Under the pieces are notes generated by a model. That model ran no database searches, was not told the origin of the DNA, and saw only the letters and a program-made list of their open reading frames with translations. The translations under genes were made by a program, and so were the position numbers. A DNA stretch of 64,000 nt from Thermoproteota archaeon (GTDB lineage Archaea; Korarchaeota; Korarchaeia; Korarchaeales; Korarchaeaceae), in contig JALSOH010000004.1 of NCBI GenBank assembly GCA_026986575.1, positions 248,001 through 312,000 of the forward strand, written 5' to 3'. This document shows, piece by piece, positions 1 through 8,232 of this stretch; position 1 is the stretch's first letter; the number at the start of each line of letters is the position of its first letter.

Positions 1-270
1 CGGTGACACGGCCATCACGCTCATCAGATCGGCACCGGAGGAGAAGGCCAAATCAGCCTCTAGGTACCCCGTGTCCATGGTCTTAGTGTCAGCAAACAGC
101 TTAACCTCAGGAAATCTCTCCCTGAGTTTTCTCACAGATCTCATTCCTTCAGCCTTTATCAGTGGAGTCCCGACCTCAATCTCCGTGAAGCCAGCTTCCA
201 CCGCCAGCTCAGCTATCCTAATAGCCCTATCCAAGGATGTCAGATCGAGCGACAGGAACACCTCTACCAT
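1..270 (-). CDS. hxlA: 3-hexulose-6-phosphate synthase, C-terminally cut by window edge
   Basis: The minus strand is open from the ATG at 270 to the window edge (90 codons). The translation starts VEVFLSLDLTSLDRA and contains EVGTPLIKAEGMR and ADTKTMDTGYLEAD, the N-terminal half of the OMP decarboxylase/HPS fold; the DTKTMD metal- and phosphate-binding segment is the HPS form rather than the OMPDC form. The family condenses formaldehyde with ribulose 5-phosphate, and in archaea runs backwards to make pentose phosphates. The start overlaps the end of the upstream DUF131 gene by 7 bases, so the two are probably translated from one message. An in-frame ATG at 288 is possible. The C-terminal half is missing only because the window ends. 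Confidence 0.85.
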   Translation of the reverse strand, partial: MVEVFLSLDLTSLDRAIRIAELAVEAGFTEIEVGTPLIKAEGMRSVRKLRERFPEVKLFADTKTMDTGYLEADLAFSSGADLMSVMAVSP

Positions 271-536
271 TCCGAGCCCCCCATCCATCTCCTGACCACG
301 TAAATGAGTGCCAGAATTAAAACTAGAGAGATGAGGATCAGCGCCACGGTGATGTGTAGGGGGATGTTCTCCCCAGCGGCGAAGATGAAGGGACCTATTA
401 TCACCACGAAACCTCCACCGGAACCAGCTTCGGTGGAGTGAGAGACCATCAGGGCCATAAAGCCCATCATGACGAGGGACACCCCCATGAAGATCAAGAA
501 CACTCTGACGAAAATCTTCTCATCTATCTCACTCAT
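264..536 (-). CDS. DUF131 (TIGR00304-like) small membrane protein, second copy
   Basis: About 90 residues with two hydrophobic helices (around FLIFMGVSLVMMGFMALMV and ALILISLVLILALIYVV) separated by a Gly-rich segment GGGFVVIIGPFIFAAGE. The V-I-I-G-P-x-x-F segment is the signature I associate with the DUF131 family of short archaeal membrane proteins, whose function is not known to me. The ATG at 536 overlaps the stop of the preceding DUF131 gene (ATGA), so I prefer it to the TTG six bases upstream. It overlaps the HPS start at its 3' end. Together with the neighbouring copy it forms a tandem paralogous pair, suggesting a heteromeric membrane unit (inference). Confidence 0.7.
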   Translation of the reverse strand: MSEIDEKIFVRVFLIFMGVSLVMMGFMALMVSHSTEAGSGGGFVVIIGPFIFAAGENIPLHITVALILISLVLILALIYVVRRWMGGSEW

Positions 537-772
537 GACCAAGCCCCCATGAGAACTACCATGGTCAGCATCAGCAGGATGGATGTCGCTACTAGTACGA
601 TTAGAAGCGATGTCTTAATGTTCTTACCGAACACTATGGGGATAGGCCCTATTAGTATTACCCCACCAACGCTGTAGTCCCCGAACTTCCGGGATGGCAG
701 TAGCAGCGCCAGCACGATTAGCACAAGTCCCATCACTATTAGGAGAATACCCATGAGGTCTAGAGGGCTCAA
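533..772 (-). CDS. DUF131 (TIGR00304-like) small membrane protein, first copy
   Basis: A 79-residue protein with two transmembrane helices (LMGILLIVMGLVLIVLALLL near the N-terminus and LLIVLVATSILLMLTMVVLM near the C-terminus) around the conserved-looking loop GGVILIGPIPIVFGKN. This is the classical DUF131 pattern. It starts with TTG overlapping the wecB stop codon (TTGA) and its stop overlaps the next ATG, so four genes from wecB to hxlA seem translationally coupled. The function of the family is unknown to me; location in the cytoplasmic membrane is clear from the helices. Confidence 0.72.
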   Translation of the reverse strand: MSPLDLMGILLIVMGLVLIVLALLLPSRKFGDYSVGGVILIGPIPIVFGKNIKTSLLIVLVATSILLMLTMVVLMGAWS

Positions 773-2166
773 GATCTCATCCCCCCGACCAACTTAGCGA
801 GCTTGGGATAATTCGACGGATCCCCCCTGACCCTAACTATCTCTCCATCCATTAAAGGCGTGCTTGGGCTAAAGGGTAGGGGGAAACCGGACGGATCGTA
901 TATAGAAATGACCTCGTATCCGGTAATCTCTATGAATTGGGAAACGGTCATCCCTCTGGACTTGGATCTCCTCTCTACTTTAAAAGCCACATAGTGCGGC
1001 GAACCTCCCTTGAAGTAGGGTGATTCGTGCCTCAGGGACCTGAGGTCCCAGATCCTCCGGAGGACCTCGGCTATCATCTTGGATGCTGTACCATCCCCGA
1101 ACGGATTGGGGAGGCTCTCTATCCTTTTTCTAACCTCCTCCTCGTAGAGGAACCTCCTAACCGCTGACACTATGGAGGATGGATTGGCGCCCGCTATCTC
1201 GCCGAATCCAAGTTCAACTATCTCAGGCCTCTCCGTGTTATCCCTCAATATGATGCAGGGCTTCTTCAGGGTGGCTGACTCCTCCTGAACCCCGCCGGAA
1301 TCGGTAGCCACCACATCTGAAGCCGATAGAAGCCTCAAAAAATCTATGTAGCCTAGGGGCTCTATCAACATCACATGCTCCAACTTCCTCAGTTCGCCCA
1401 ACAGACCGAAAGCCTTCAGTCTCTTGTAAGTTCTCGGATGCAGAGGCCACACTATGGTCAGCTCATCCAATTCCCTCAGGGCTTTCACTATCCCCAGCAT
1501 CCTGTACTCCCTGTCGGCATTTTCCTTCCTGTGGACTGTGATAGTCATGAGGGGCTCACCCTCTATTACGCCCAATTCCTTCAGGATGTTGGATCGTCTA
1601 ATGGTACTCCACATCTTCTCAACGACGTCAACTATGGTATTGCCGCTCAATACAATTCTCTCAGGGGGATAGCCCTCCTCATTGAGATTGGAGAAAGCTC
1701 TGGGGGTGGGGGCGAAGTTCAGCGAAGCGAGGTGATCGGCGACCCTCCTGTTTATCTCCTCCGGCATCGTGAAATCGTAGCTCCTGAGCCCTGATTCTAT
1801 GTGTATGAAGGGAATCTCTAGTTTAGAAGCAGCCAAAGCAGTTCCAAGCACGGAGTTCGTATCGCCCACCGACAGGACAGCATCTGGTTCGTAGTTCTCC
1901 ACAACCTTTCCCATCTCATGTAGAACTCTAGCAGTCTGACCCACCTGATCTCCCGATCCTATGCCCAAGTTGAGGTCTGGCTCATCAAGTCCAAGCTCGG
2001 AGAAGAACACATCGCTCATTTCCCAATCGTAGTGCTGTCCGGTATGCACTAGAAACAGCTCTACATCCTTTATACGCGATAGAGCTTCGTATATGGGTGC
2101 CATCTTGATGATCTCAGGTCTAGTGCCCACCGACAGAAGCAACCTCATGTTCCTTCGCTTCTTCAT
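769..2166 (-). CDS. wecB: UDP-N-acetylglucosamine 2-epimerase with C-terminal RCK_C-like domain
   Basis: Residues 1 to about 375 are a full non-hydrolysing UDP-GlcNAc 2-epimerase: N-terminal LLLSVGTRPEIIKMAPI, HTGQHYDWEMSD, VLSVGDTNSVLGTALAA, HIESGLRSYD, MPEEINRRVADH, TVHRKEN, and ATDSGGVQEESATLKKPC. The enzyme interconverts UDP-GlcNAc and UDP-ManNAc, feeding the WecC-type dehydrogenase at 49342. Usual length is near 370 residues; this protein has 465. The extra part (about residues 391-465, bases 769-996) aligns by eye with the TrkA-C/RCK_C ligand-binding domain: MTVSQFIEITGYEVISI, then S-P-S-T-P-L, DGEIVRVRGDP. No SD is clear; a TATA box lies about 20 bases upstream of the ATG, so the message may be leaderless. 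Epimerase call is secure, the RCK_C call is by pattern. Confidence 0.9.
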   Translation of the reverse strand: MKKRRNMRLLLSVGTRPEIIKMAPIYEALSRIKDVELFLVHTGQHYDWEMSDVFFSELGLDEPDLNLGIGSGDQVGQTARVLHEMGKVVENYEPDAVLSVGDTNSVLGTALAASKLEIPFIHIESGLRSYDFTMPEEINRRVADHLASLNFAPTPRAFSNLNEEGYPPERIVLSGNTIVDVVEKMWSTIRRSNILKELGVIEGEPLMTITVHRKENADREYRMLGIVKALRELDELTIVWPLHPRTYKRLKAFGLLGELRKLEHVMLIEPLGYIDFLRLLSASDVVATDSGGVQEESATLKKPCIILRDNTERPEIVELGFGEIAGANPSSIVSAVRRFLYEEEVRKRIESLPNPFGDGTASKMIAEVLRRIWDLRSLRHESPYFKGGSPHYVAFKVERRSKSRGMTVSQFIEITGYEVISIYDPSGFPLPFSPSTPLMDGEIVRVRGDPSNYPKLAKLVGGMRS

Positions 2167-2178
2167 GACCTGTAATCA

Positions 2179-2190
2179 TTTTTAATAAAC
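2179..2190. promoter_or_regulatory. Shared TATA region between wecB and atpI
   Basis: The stretch TTTTTAATAAAC lies between the divergent genes wecB (start 2166) and atpI (start 2228). Read on the minus strand it is TTATTAAAAA about 20 bases before the wecB ATG; read on the plus strand it lies about 40 bases before the atpI ATG, leaving room for a short leader with the SD at 2217-2223. Identified only from composition and spacing. Confidence 0.4.
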
Positions 2191-2227
2191 GGAGGTGGAC
2201 CTACCAGACACCTGAAAGGTGATCTAC

Positions 2228-4639
2228 ATGCTCAAGCCGGAAAAGGTAGTCCGATTCTACGCTTACACAACCAAACTGCATGTAGACGATATGGCAGAAG
2301 CCCTCATGGAGTTCGATGATGTCCATGTAGAACCCCCAGAGGGACTCCCTGGAGTTAAACCTCCGGAGGGCCTGGAAACTCCGGATTTAGATGCTTATGA
2401 GGAGATGGTTAGGGCTGTAGAGAGAGTCAGCGCGCTGACGGGCATACCTATTGAAGAGATACTTGAAGAGGCTAAGAAAGGCAAACTACCCGAAGGGTCA
2501 GGGACTGACAACTACAGAGAAATGATATCGAAGCTAGATGACATTGTAGGTAAGTATCTAGCGTTAAAAAAGGAGATAGAACTGTCAAAGAAGGCTAAAT
2601 CATTACTGAAAGAGAGATCTAGAAGATTAGAGGAACTTGAAATCAAGATATCGGAAATAGAGGCTAAGATAAGGGAATACTACTCGACAGCCTTAGAGAT
2701 AACCGAGGAAGATCCATCCAAGCTGCGGCTCGGGAGAATGATACTGCAGGTGGACAGAAACCTGATAAGAGCCTCCTCCCTAGTTAACATGGCCGCTGAC
2801 CCATCGATGACTGTAAGTGACGTAGATGAGATAATGAAGAATGCTTTAGACGCCTTAGAAGATGCGGACATAACGCTAGAGGACCTGAGTGAAGAAGTTA
2901 GGGAGGAGCTCCTCGTAAAGATAAAATCCAAGTTGGAGGAGCTTAAAGATCTCATAAAGGATGTCAGGAAGGACATAGTGGAATATTCTTCCATTCAAGA
3001 CAGGCTGTCCGAGTTCAAGGCCATAGAAAGCATGTGGAGCAGCATAAAAGACACCATAAAGAGCTTGCCAGAGCTAAGCCCGCTTCTGGCAGAGAAAGAA
3101 CCAGCAATCACTAAGGTAACTCAAAGGATCTCAGAGCTGGAGGAAGAGGTGAAACGCAGAGAGATTGAGATTAGGAATAAGGTTCTAGAGGTAAAGAAGT
3201 TAGCGTCCCAGGTGAGGAGCCTCTATGTAGAATTCAGGGACAAGCTCCTCACCATAAAGGAGGTAGCTGCCGGCGAGGCGGAAAGAAGGGTTTCAGAGCT
3301 CATAGAAGAAGCTAAACCTGTGATAACGGAGAAAGGGAAGCTAGAAGAGGAGATAGAGAAGTTGAAGGCTCTTTCAAGGAAGGAAGAGGTCGGTAGGCTG
3401 AAGCAGGAAGCTGAAAAGTTCTTACAGCTTGTGAGAGAGCAAGCAGCAGAAGTAGCTGCCTTAGCTCTCAATATAAAGCCAAGGGCACTGGTTCAGAAGC
3501 TGAAGACCCTGACGTACGTCGGAGAGGAGATCGCCGTCACCTCTGGATGGATACCCGCCTCTAAAAAGGAGGATTTCGAGAGCCGCATGAAAGACAGACT
3601 AGAGAATTACTTGGCAATGGAGTATGAGGAGCCGAAGGAAGCTAGTGAAGCACCTTCTAAGGTTAAGCTACCCAGCTTTCTCAAGCCCATTAGCCTACTC
3701 ACGCACAAGCTGTACGGATTTCCGTCCATATTCGAGGTGGATCCCACTGCCCTCACCGCGATATTCTTCCCGATAATGTTCGGCATGATGTTCGGAGATG
3801 TAGGGCACGGCCTGACGCTGGCCTTATTCGGCGCGTTCCTCTATGCTAAAACGAGAGGTGGAATGAGAGATCTGGGGGGTATACTGGTCTACTCAGGAAT
3901 AGCTGCCGCTTTCTTTGGATATCTGTACGGGATGGTGTTCTTCATCGCCTTCACCGAGCACCCCATAATGAGCCCCCTTCATGACACCTTCCAGCTCATA
4001 GCCGTCGCGCTGCTTTTCGGTGCCTTTGAACTGATGGTGGGATTCGTCCTGAACACGGTGAACAAGATACTGGAAGGGGATGTATTCGCAGCCCTCTTCG
4101 AGTATAAAGGACTCGCGACTCTAGTAATGTACGCCGGCGCCGTCTATGCCATACTCAGAAACAATGCTCAAATAATGCTCGTGCTGAAGGACCCCTTGTT
4201 CCAGGCCATGGTCATTCCCCTGCTAATCACGGTCCTATCTCCGATATACAGATCGATCAAGGAGGGCCACGGTATCGGACTGGGCGCCACGGAAGCAGTA
4301 GAGACCTTCTTGGAAAGCGTCTTAGCCCTGCTTAGCAACTCTCTGTCCTACGTCAGGCTGGCCGCGTTTGCTGTAATCCACGAGGTGTTCGGTGTCTTAG
4401 CGGCTCAGCTCATCGCTGGCCAAGAGGTGGTCTCTATAAGCAATATAGGTGTCCTCCTGTCTCCTGTCGCCCTAGTATCCTTCATCTTCGTGAACGTGGC
4501 TGTGATGGGATTGGAGGGCATGCTGTCCTTCATACAAGCGACTAGGCTCACCTTCTACGAGTTCTTCACCAAATTCTACAAAGCCGCGGGGAGGCAGTTC
4601 AAGAGGGTCTCTGAGCTCCTAGGACCGGTCCTCTCCTGA
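2228..4639 (+). CDS. atpI: A-type ATP synthase subunit I (a subunit)
   Basis: An ~800-residue protein with a long soluble, coiled-coil N-terminal half (to about residue 480; rich in E, K, R and L heptads) and a C-terminal half with about eight membrane helices. The membrane half has the family hallmarks FFPIMFGMMFGDVGHG, the GATEAVETFLESVLALLSNSLSYVRLAAFAVIHEV segment (shown here joined but seen at bases 4286-4385) with the essential Arg in SYVRLAAFA, and GLEGMLSFIQATRLTFYEFF. It forms the ion half-channels and the peripheral stalk anchor. I chose the ATG at 2228 because AGGTGAT (2217-2223) sits four bases upstream; a GTG at 2219 is the longer alternative. It is followed 75 bases later by the c-ring gene on the same strand, and faces the rest of the ATPase genes. 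Confidence 0.95.
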   Translation: MLKPEKVVRFYAYTTKLHVDDMAEALMEFDDVHVEPPEGLPGVKPPEGLETPDLDAYEEMVRAVERVSALTGIPIEEILEEAKKGKLPEGSGTDNYREMISKLDDIVGKYLALKKEIELSKKAKSLLKERSRRLEELEIKISEIEAKIREYYSTALEITEEDPSKLRLGRMILQVDRNLIRASSLVNMAADPSMTVSDVDEIMKNALDALEDADITLEDLSEEVREELLVKIKSKLEELKDLIKDVRKDIVEYSSIQDRLSEFKAIESMWSSIKDTIKSLPELSPLLAEKEPAITKVTQRISELEEEVKRREIEIRNKVLEVKKLASQVRSLYVEFRDKLLTIKEVAAGEAERRVSELIEEAKPVITEKGKLEEEIEKLKALSRKEEVGRLKQEAEKFLQLVREQAAEVAALALNIKPRALVQKLKTLTYVGEEIAVTSGWIPASKKEDFESRMKDRLENYLAMEYEEPKEASEAPSKVKLPSFLKPISLLTHKLYGFPSIFEVDPTALTAIFFPIMFGMMFGDVGHGLTLALFGAFLYAKTRGGMRDLGGILVYSGIAAAFFGYLYGMVFFIAFTEHPIMSPLHDTFQLIAVALLFGAFELMVGFVLNTVNKILEGDVFAALFEYKGLATLVMYAGAVYAILRNNAQIMLVLKDPLFQAMVIPLLITVLSPIYRSIKEGHGIGLGATEAVETFLESVLALLSNSLSYVRLAAFAVIHEVFGVLAAQLIAGQEVVSISNIGVLLSPVALVSFIFVNVAVMGLEGMLSFIQATRLTFYEFFTKFYKAAGRQFKRVSELLGPVLS

Positions 4640-4714
4640 TAACAAATTTTTTAATTACCCCGTATCCTCACATCCGGTGGCTTTAGGAGACCCAGATGAT
4701 CCAAGGGTGATCGT

Positions 4715-5035
4715 ATGGTGAGCATGAAGACCAAGAAGATGCTTTCCTATGTGATCTTAGGACTTCCTCTGATCCTAATCCCAATGACCGTGATCGGAGT
4801 AGCTGCTGCACCTCAGGAAGCCCCTCAGGAGGGTTCTGGGCTCAAATACATTGGAGCCGCGCTAGCTGTGCTCGGTAGCACCATAGGTGCGGGAATAGGG
4901 CTCTATGGAGTTGCCATAGGTGGTAGTGCCTTATTGGCCGAGAATCCCAATGCGTTTACTCAGGTACTGATATTAGGAGGTCTCGCTGAAGGAGTTGCCG
5001 TTTACGGGCTGTTGGTCGCCTTCCTCCTCATATGA
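4715..5035 (+). CDS. atpK: A-type ATP synthase subunit K (c-ring proteolipid)
   Basis: A 106-residue protein with three hydrophobic stretches. The first (MLSYVILGLPLILIPMTVIG) ends in AAAPQEAPQEG and looks like a signal or leader segment; the next two form the c-subunit hairpin: YIGAALAVLGSTIGAGIGLY and VLILGGLAEGVAVYGLLVAF. The ion-binding Glu is the one in GLAEGVAVYG. AENPNAF in the polar loop is typical of the family. It makes the rotor ring that couples ion flow to rotation. Start ATG at 4715 is preceded by GGGTGAT with short spacing; an internal ATG at 4724 is possible. It is the last plus-strand ATPase gene and converges with atpC. The motif does not tell safely whether H+ or Na+ is used. 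Confidence 0.93.
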   Translation: MVSMKTKKMLSYVILGLPLILIPMTVIGVAAAPQEAPQEGSGLKYIGAALAVLGSTIGAGIGLYGVAIGGSALLAENPNAFTQVLILGGLAEGVAVYGLLVAFLLI

Positions 5036-5162
5036 GGGGGAAGCCTTCCCTATTTTCTAATTCTACACTCACGTCTTCTCTAGATGAGAGGAGTTACCAT
5101 CCATCAGCGTTGCAGAAGAAGGTGACTGCCAAGGGAGGAGAAGTAAAAAGTAGAAAGAACTC

Positions 5163-6203
5163 TCATCCAGATGGAGGAGCAAGTAGCTTGTATAACACTT
5201 CTGGGTCGACCTTGCTTGCCCGGCCCAATAGGACTGTTTTTATGCTCTGTGATTCCCACTCTGAGGCCACTAGATACATGATTATATAGGCAAGGGTCAT
5301 AGATCCCTTTAAGGAGATCCTTAAGCCATCCATGTAAGCCCTCTTCCCGATAACATGCTCGATCACCCAAGGTTCACCGACTTCCTTCAAGGCATTCCTG
5401 ATCTCTACGGCTAGGGCCTTATATGGGGGCAGATTAATGAGCTCGTCGAGGAACTCGGGCAGAGTCCCCGTCTTATCAGATATCCTTAGCAATCTCTTGA
5501 AGGGAATCCTGCGGAACGCTATTGATAGGAGCTCCCTGTCCACCTCTAGATACTTAGCTTTCAGCAACGTCCTGAGGAACACATTCTCGGCATAAGAGTA
5601 GACGATCTGATATATGGGGGACTGCTTCCCAGCCTTTATCTCCTTCAAGTGGGAGAAGAGCTTGTCTATGTAGTACCTGTCGAGGGCGAGATCGATCTCC
5701 GTGACCTCACGGCTACCGCTGAGCCATGTCGAGAGGAGCCGTTTCAACCTCTTGTCGTCCAGCATCTCGAGCAGATCCTCGAATCTTTTAGCCTTTGAGA
5801 GCTTGTCTACATCGATTACGCCAAATCTAGCAGGAAGTAGCCTAAGCTCCTCCTGCTTCCTTCCAAAAAGTAGGGAGAACACAATCCTCCTGAGGTTTTC
5901 TATATCATATTTGCTCATGAAAGTTGTGATCAGTCCCTCGATCCTAGTGCCTCTAGATAGGGACATTACCCTCCTAGCCCTGAATGAGTTGACCTTGATG
6001 CATACGTCTTCCACCTTGGCCACATTGCTCAAATCCTCGGGTCCCTCGAAGAAACTACCGTAGAGAGTCGGTGACAGCTTATCGAACAGGCTTTCATCGC
6101 TCTCAACAAAGACCCATGATCTTATGTCCTCGGGATCCAACAAGTGGGACTTTAGACCATGAGTTCTGACTACCAGATACTTCTCCTTAGCTCTCTTAAG
6201 CAT
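5163..6203 (-). CDS. atpC: A-type ATP synthase subunit C
   Basis: About 346 residues, mostly helical and soluble, matching subunit C of the A/V-ATPase (the d-like funnel that joins the central stalk to the c-ring). Family features seen are the three repeated helical modules each starting near a V/I-R-x-H/G-L-K pattern (VRTHGLKSHLLDPEDI near the N-terminus), the IENLRRIVFSLLFG segment, and the C-terminal SEWESQSIKTVLLGRASKV, corresponding to the conserved E-x-x-N/S-I-K/R region. ATG at 6203 follows GAGGGGTG at good distance and overlaps the end of atpD; a GTG at 6212 is the longer option. It is the last gene of the F-H-E-A-B-D-C string and converges with atpK over a 127-base gap. Confidence 0.88.
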   Translation of the reverse strand: MLKRAKEKYLVVRTHGLKSHLLDPEDIRSWVFVESDESLFDKLSPTLYGSFFEGPEDLSNVAKVEDVCIKVNSFRARRVMSLSRGTRIEGLITTFMSKYDIENLRRIVFSLLFGRKQEELRLLPARFGVIDVDKLSKAKRFEDLLEMLDDKRLKRLLSTWLSGSREVTEIDLALDRYYIDKLFSHLKEIKAGKQSPIYQIVYSYAENVFLRTLLKAKYLEVDRELLSIAFRRIPFKRLLRISDKTGTLPEFLDELINLPPYKALAVEIRNALKEVGEPWVIEHVIGKRAYMDGLRISLKGSMTLAYIIMYLVASEWESQSIKTVLLGRASKVDPEVLYKLLAPPSG

Positions 6204-6204
6204 C

Positions 6205-6828
6205 TCAAGCACCCCTCTTCAGCTGCCTATACTTCTTCACGCGGAGGAATTCTTCTAGAGCGTCCTCTTCCAGCGCCTCCTCTATGTACTTTATGGCGGC
6301 CTCGTGATCAGGTATTATTATCTTTTCTAATGCATTCACCTTCCTCATTGTATCGGCAAGGGCCGCAGCCAGCCTTTCAAACTTGGCCTCGGAGTTTACT
6401 AGCGGCATAAGCTCCTTTATCGCCTCTGAGAACTTCCTAGCAGCGGCTATTACCACTGCGTTCAAGGATGGAGATGTAGCCAAAGCGAACTCCCTTATCT
6501 CTATCTCGGGTATCTCCACGCCAATGACGCTCCGCACCTTCATTTCCGTGAGGAGGGGCATAGTCAACAAGGCCGCTTTCCTCATCTCATCGGGTCCGGC
6601 AGCGGCGTAAGCCAGCCTTAGAAGCTTGTAGGCCTCCTCTAACTTCTTCTCGACCTCGCTCCTCCTCCTAAGATCTGGAAGCAAGTTCTGACTTTCCTTG
6701 ACCAGCTGGTCTCTCTTCATCTTGAGGGCGTCAACTCCCGAGCGGAGGAGACGCGTTCTCTCCCTTAAGCGGATCAAGAATCCCTTGGTGGGGAGGACCC
6801 TCCCCACGGAGCGGAAGCTCAATCTCAC
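6205..6828 (-). CDS. atpD: A-type ATP synthase subunit D (central stalk)
   Basis: A 207-residue protein, almost entirely helical, with the family start [21 protein letters not shown] followed by [12 protein letters not shown] and a C-terminal long helix ([22 protein letters not shown]) that pairs with the N-terminal one to form the rotor shaft. It connects the A3B3 head to subunits F and C. The start is a GTG overlapping the atpB stop codon by four bases (GTGA), so translation is coupled to atpB. The last codons overlap the upstream region of atpC. Length is normal for archaeal subunit D. Confidence 0.92.
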   Translation of the reverse strand: MRLSFRSVGRVLPTKGFLIRLRERTRLLRSGVDALKMKRDQLVKESQNLLPDLRRRSEVEKKLEEAYKLLRLAYAAAGPDEMRKAALLTMPLLTEMKVRSVIGVEIPEIEIREFALATSPSLNAVVIAAARKFSEAIKELMPLVNSEAKFERLAAALADTMRKVNALEKIIIPDHEAAIKYIEEALEEDALEEFLRVKKYRQLKRGA

Positions 6829-8231
6829 TCACCCTCTGCCTGGGCTGCGATCCTCCTCTTCGGGTGGAACTTGTTAAGGGTCTTCTCGCTTATTCTCGTC
6901 AGTTCAGCTTCGGGCAGTATGGACAGTATGTCCCAAGCGATGTCCAGAGTCTCCTCTATACTCCTCCTCTCCCTGAAGCCTTGAGCCACGAACTCTCTCT
7001 CGAACCTCCTAGCGAACTCCAAGTACAGCTTCTCCCTCGGGCTCAGTCCCGCCTCACCTACTATCTGGACGAGCTCCCTAGCCTTGGTACCCTGGCTGTA
7101 AGCGGCGTAGAGCTGATCTGAGACCTCCTTGTGGTCTTCCCTAGTCTTTCCTGGACCTATACCGTCCTTCATGAGTCTGCTAAGACTTGGCAGGACGTTG
7201 ATCGGTGGATAGATGCCCCTGTTGTGGAGATCCAAGTCTAAGAATATCTGACCTTCGGTGATGTAGCCCGTCAGATCAGGTATGGGGTGGGTCAGGTCCC
7301 CGCCGGGCATGGTGAGTATGGGCATGAAGGTTATCGAGCCGGACCTGCCGATTATCCTGCCTGCCCTCTCGTAGATGCTCGCTAGATCGCTATACATGTA
7401 GCCGGGATATCCCTTCCTGCTGGGTACCTCCTCCCTAGCGGAGCTGAGCTCCCTCAGCGCCTCGCAGTAGTTGGTCATGTCCGTGATTATGACTAGAACG
7501 TCCATACCCAAGTCGAACGCTAGGTACTCGGCAGCAGTCAGGGCGACCCTCGGGGTGGTTATCCTCTCTATGACCGGGTCGTTGGCTAGGTTTAGGAAGA
7601 GCACGGACCTGCTCAGCGCCCCGAATTCCTCGAACTGCCTCCTGAAGAAGAGGACGTCGTCGTACTTCAGACCTACTGCCGCGAAGACTATGGAGAACCT
7701 CTCAGCCTTTCCGGGGACGACCGCCTGCCTCGCCACCTGAGCGGCTACCTCGTTATGAGGCAGTCCGGACTCGGAGAATATTGGAAGCTTCTGGCCCCTG
7801 ACCAAGCTCAGCATTCCGTCAATGGCGGATATACCTGTCTCGATGAACTCGTCCGGGTAGTCCCTCTTGGCTGGATTTATGGGAGCGCCGTTTATGTCCC
7901 TATAGTCGTCCGCCCTTATCTTAGGGCCTCCATCTATCGGCTCACCTGCGCCGTTGAACACTCTACCGAGCATCTCATCCGACACAGGGATCTTCAGGGT
8001 CGAGCCGGTGAACTTGACCATGGCGTTGGAATCCAGCCCCTCAGTGTCGCCCAGCACCTGTATGACGACCTTATCCCTGCCGGCCTCCAGCACCTGACCG
8101 AACCATTCTCTGCCGTCCTCGGAGTAAATCCTGACCACTTCCTCGTAAGCAGCCCCGGGAACGCCCCTCATTATGACGAGGGGCCCCTTCACCTGATCAA
8201 TCCCCTTGTAAGTCAGACCATACACGGACAT
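6825..8231 (-). CDS. atpB: A-type ATP synthase subunit B (non-catalytic)
   Basis: A 468-residue homologue of the catalytic A subunit without a working Walker A: the loop reads [19 protein letters not shown] where subunit A has GFGTGKT. Other hallmarks are [16 protein letters not shown], the [19 protein letters not shown] segment, [41 protein letters not shown] (seen at 7380-7420) and [23 protein letters not shown]. It builds the non-catalytic half of the A3B3 head. The ATG at 8231 follows GAGGTGA within the end of atpA; the two genes are separated by one base. Length and all signature stretches are normal. Confidence 0.96.
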   Translation of the reverse strand: MSVYGLTYKGIDQVKGPLVIMRGVPGAAYEEVVRIYSEDGREWFGQVLEAGRDKVVIQVLGDTEGLDSNAMVKFTGSTLKIPVSDEMLGRVFNGAGEPIDGGPKIRADDYRDINGAPINPAKRDYPDEFIETGISAIDGMLSLVRGQKLPIFSESGLPHNEVAAQVARQAVVPGKAERFSIVFAAVGLKYDDVLFFRRQFEEFGALSRSVLFLNLANDPVIERITTPRVALTAAEYLAFDLGMDVLVIITDMTNYCEALRELSSAREEVPSRKGYPGYMYSDLASIYERAGRIIGRSGSITFMPILTMPGGDLTHPIPDLTGYITEGQIFLDLDLHNRGIYPPINVLPSLSRLMKDGIGPGKTREDHKEVSDQLYAAYSQGTKARELVQIVGEAGLSPREKLYLEFARRFEREFVAQGFRERRSIEETLDIAWDILSILPEAELTRISEKTLNKFHPKRRIAAQAEGE

Positions 8232-8232
8232 C

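Noticed and set aside
769-2166. Two separate genes (epimerase and a small RCK_C protein)
   Set aside because: The frame is continuous without stop or internal SD between residue 375 and 391.
5032-5289. 85-residue plus-strand ORF after atpK
   Set aside because: Runs into the antisense of atpC and has no protein-like features.
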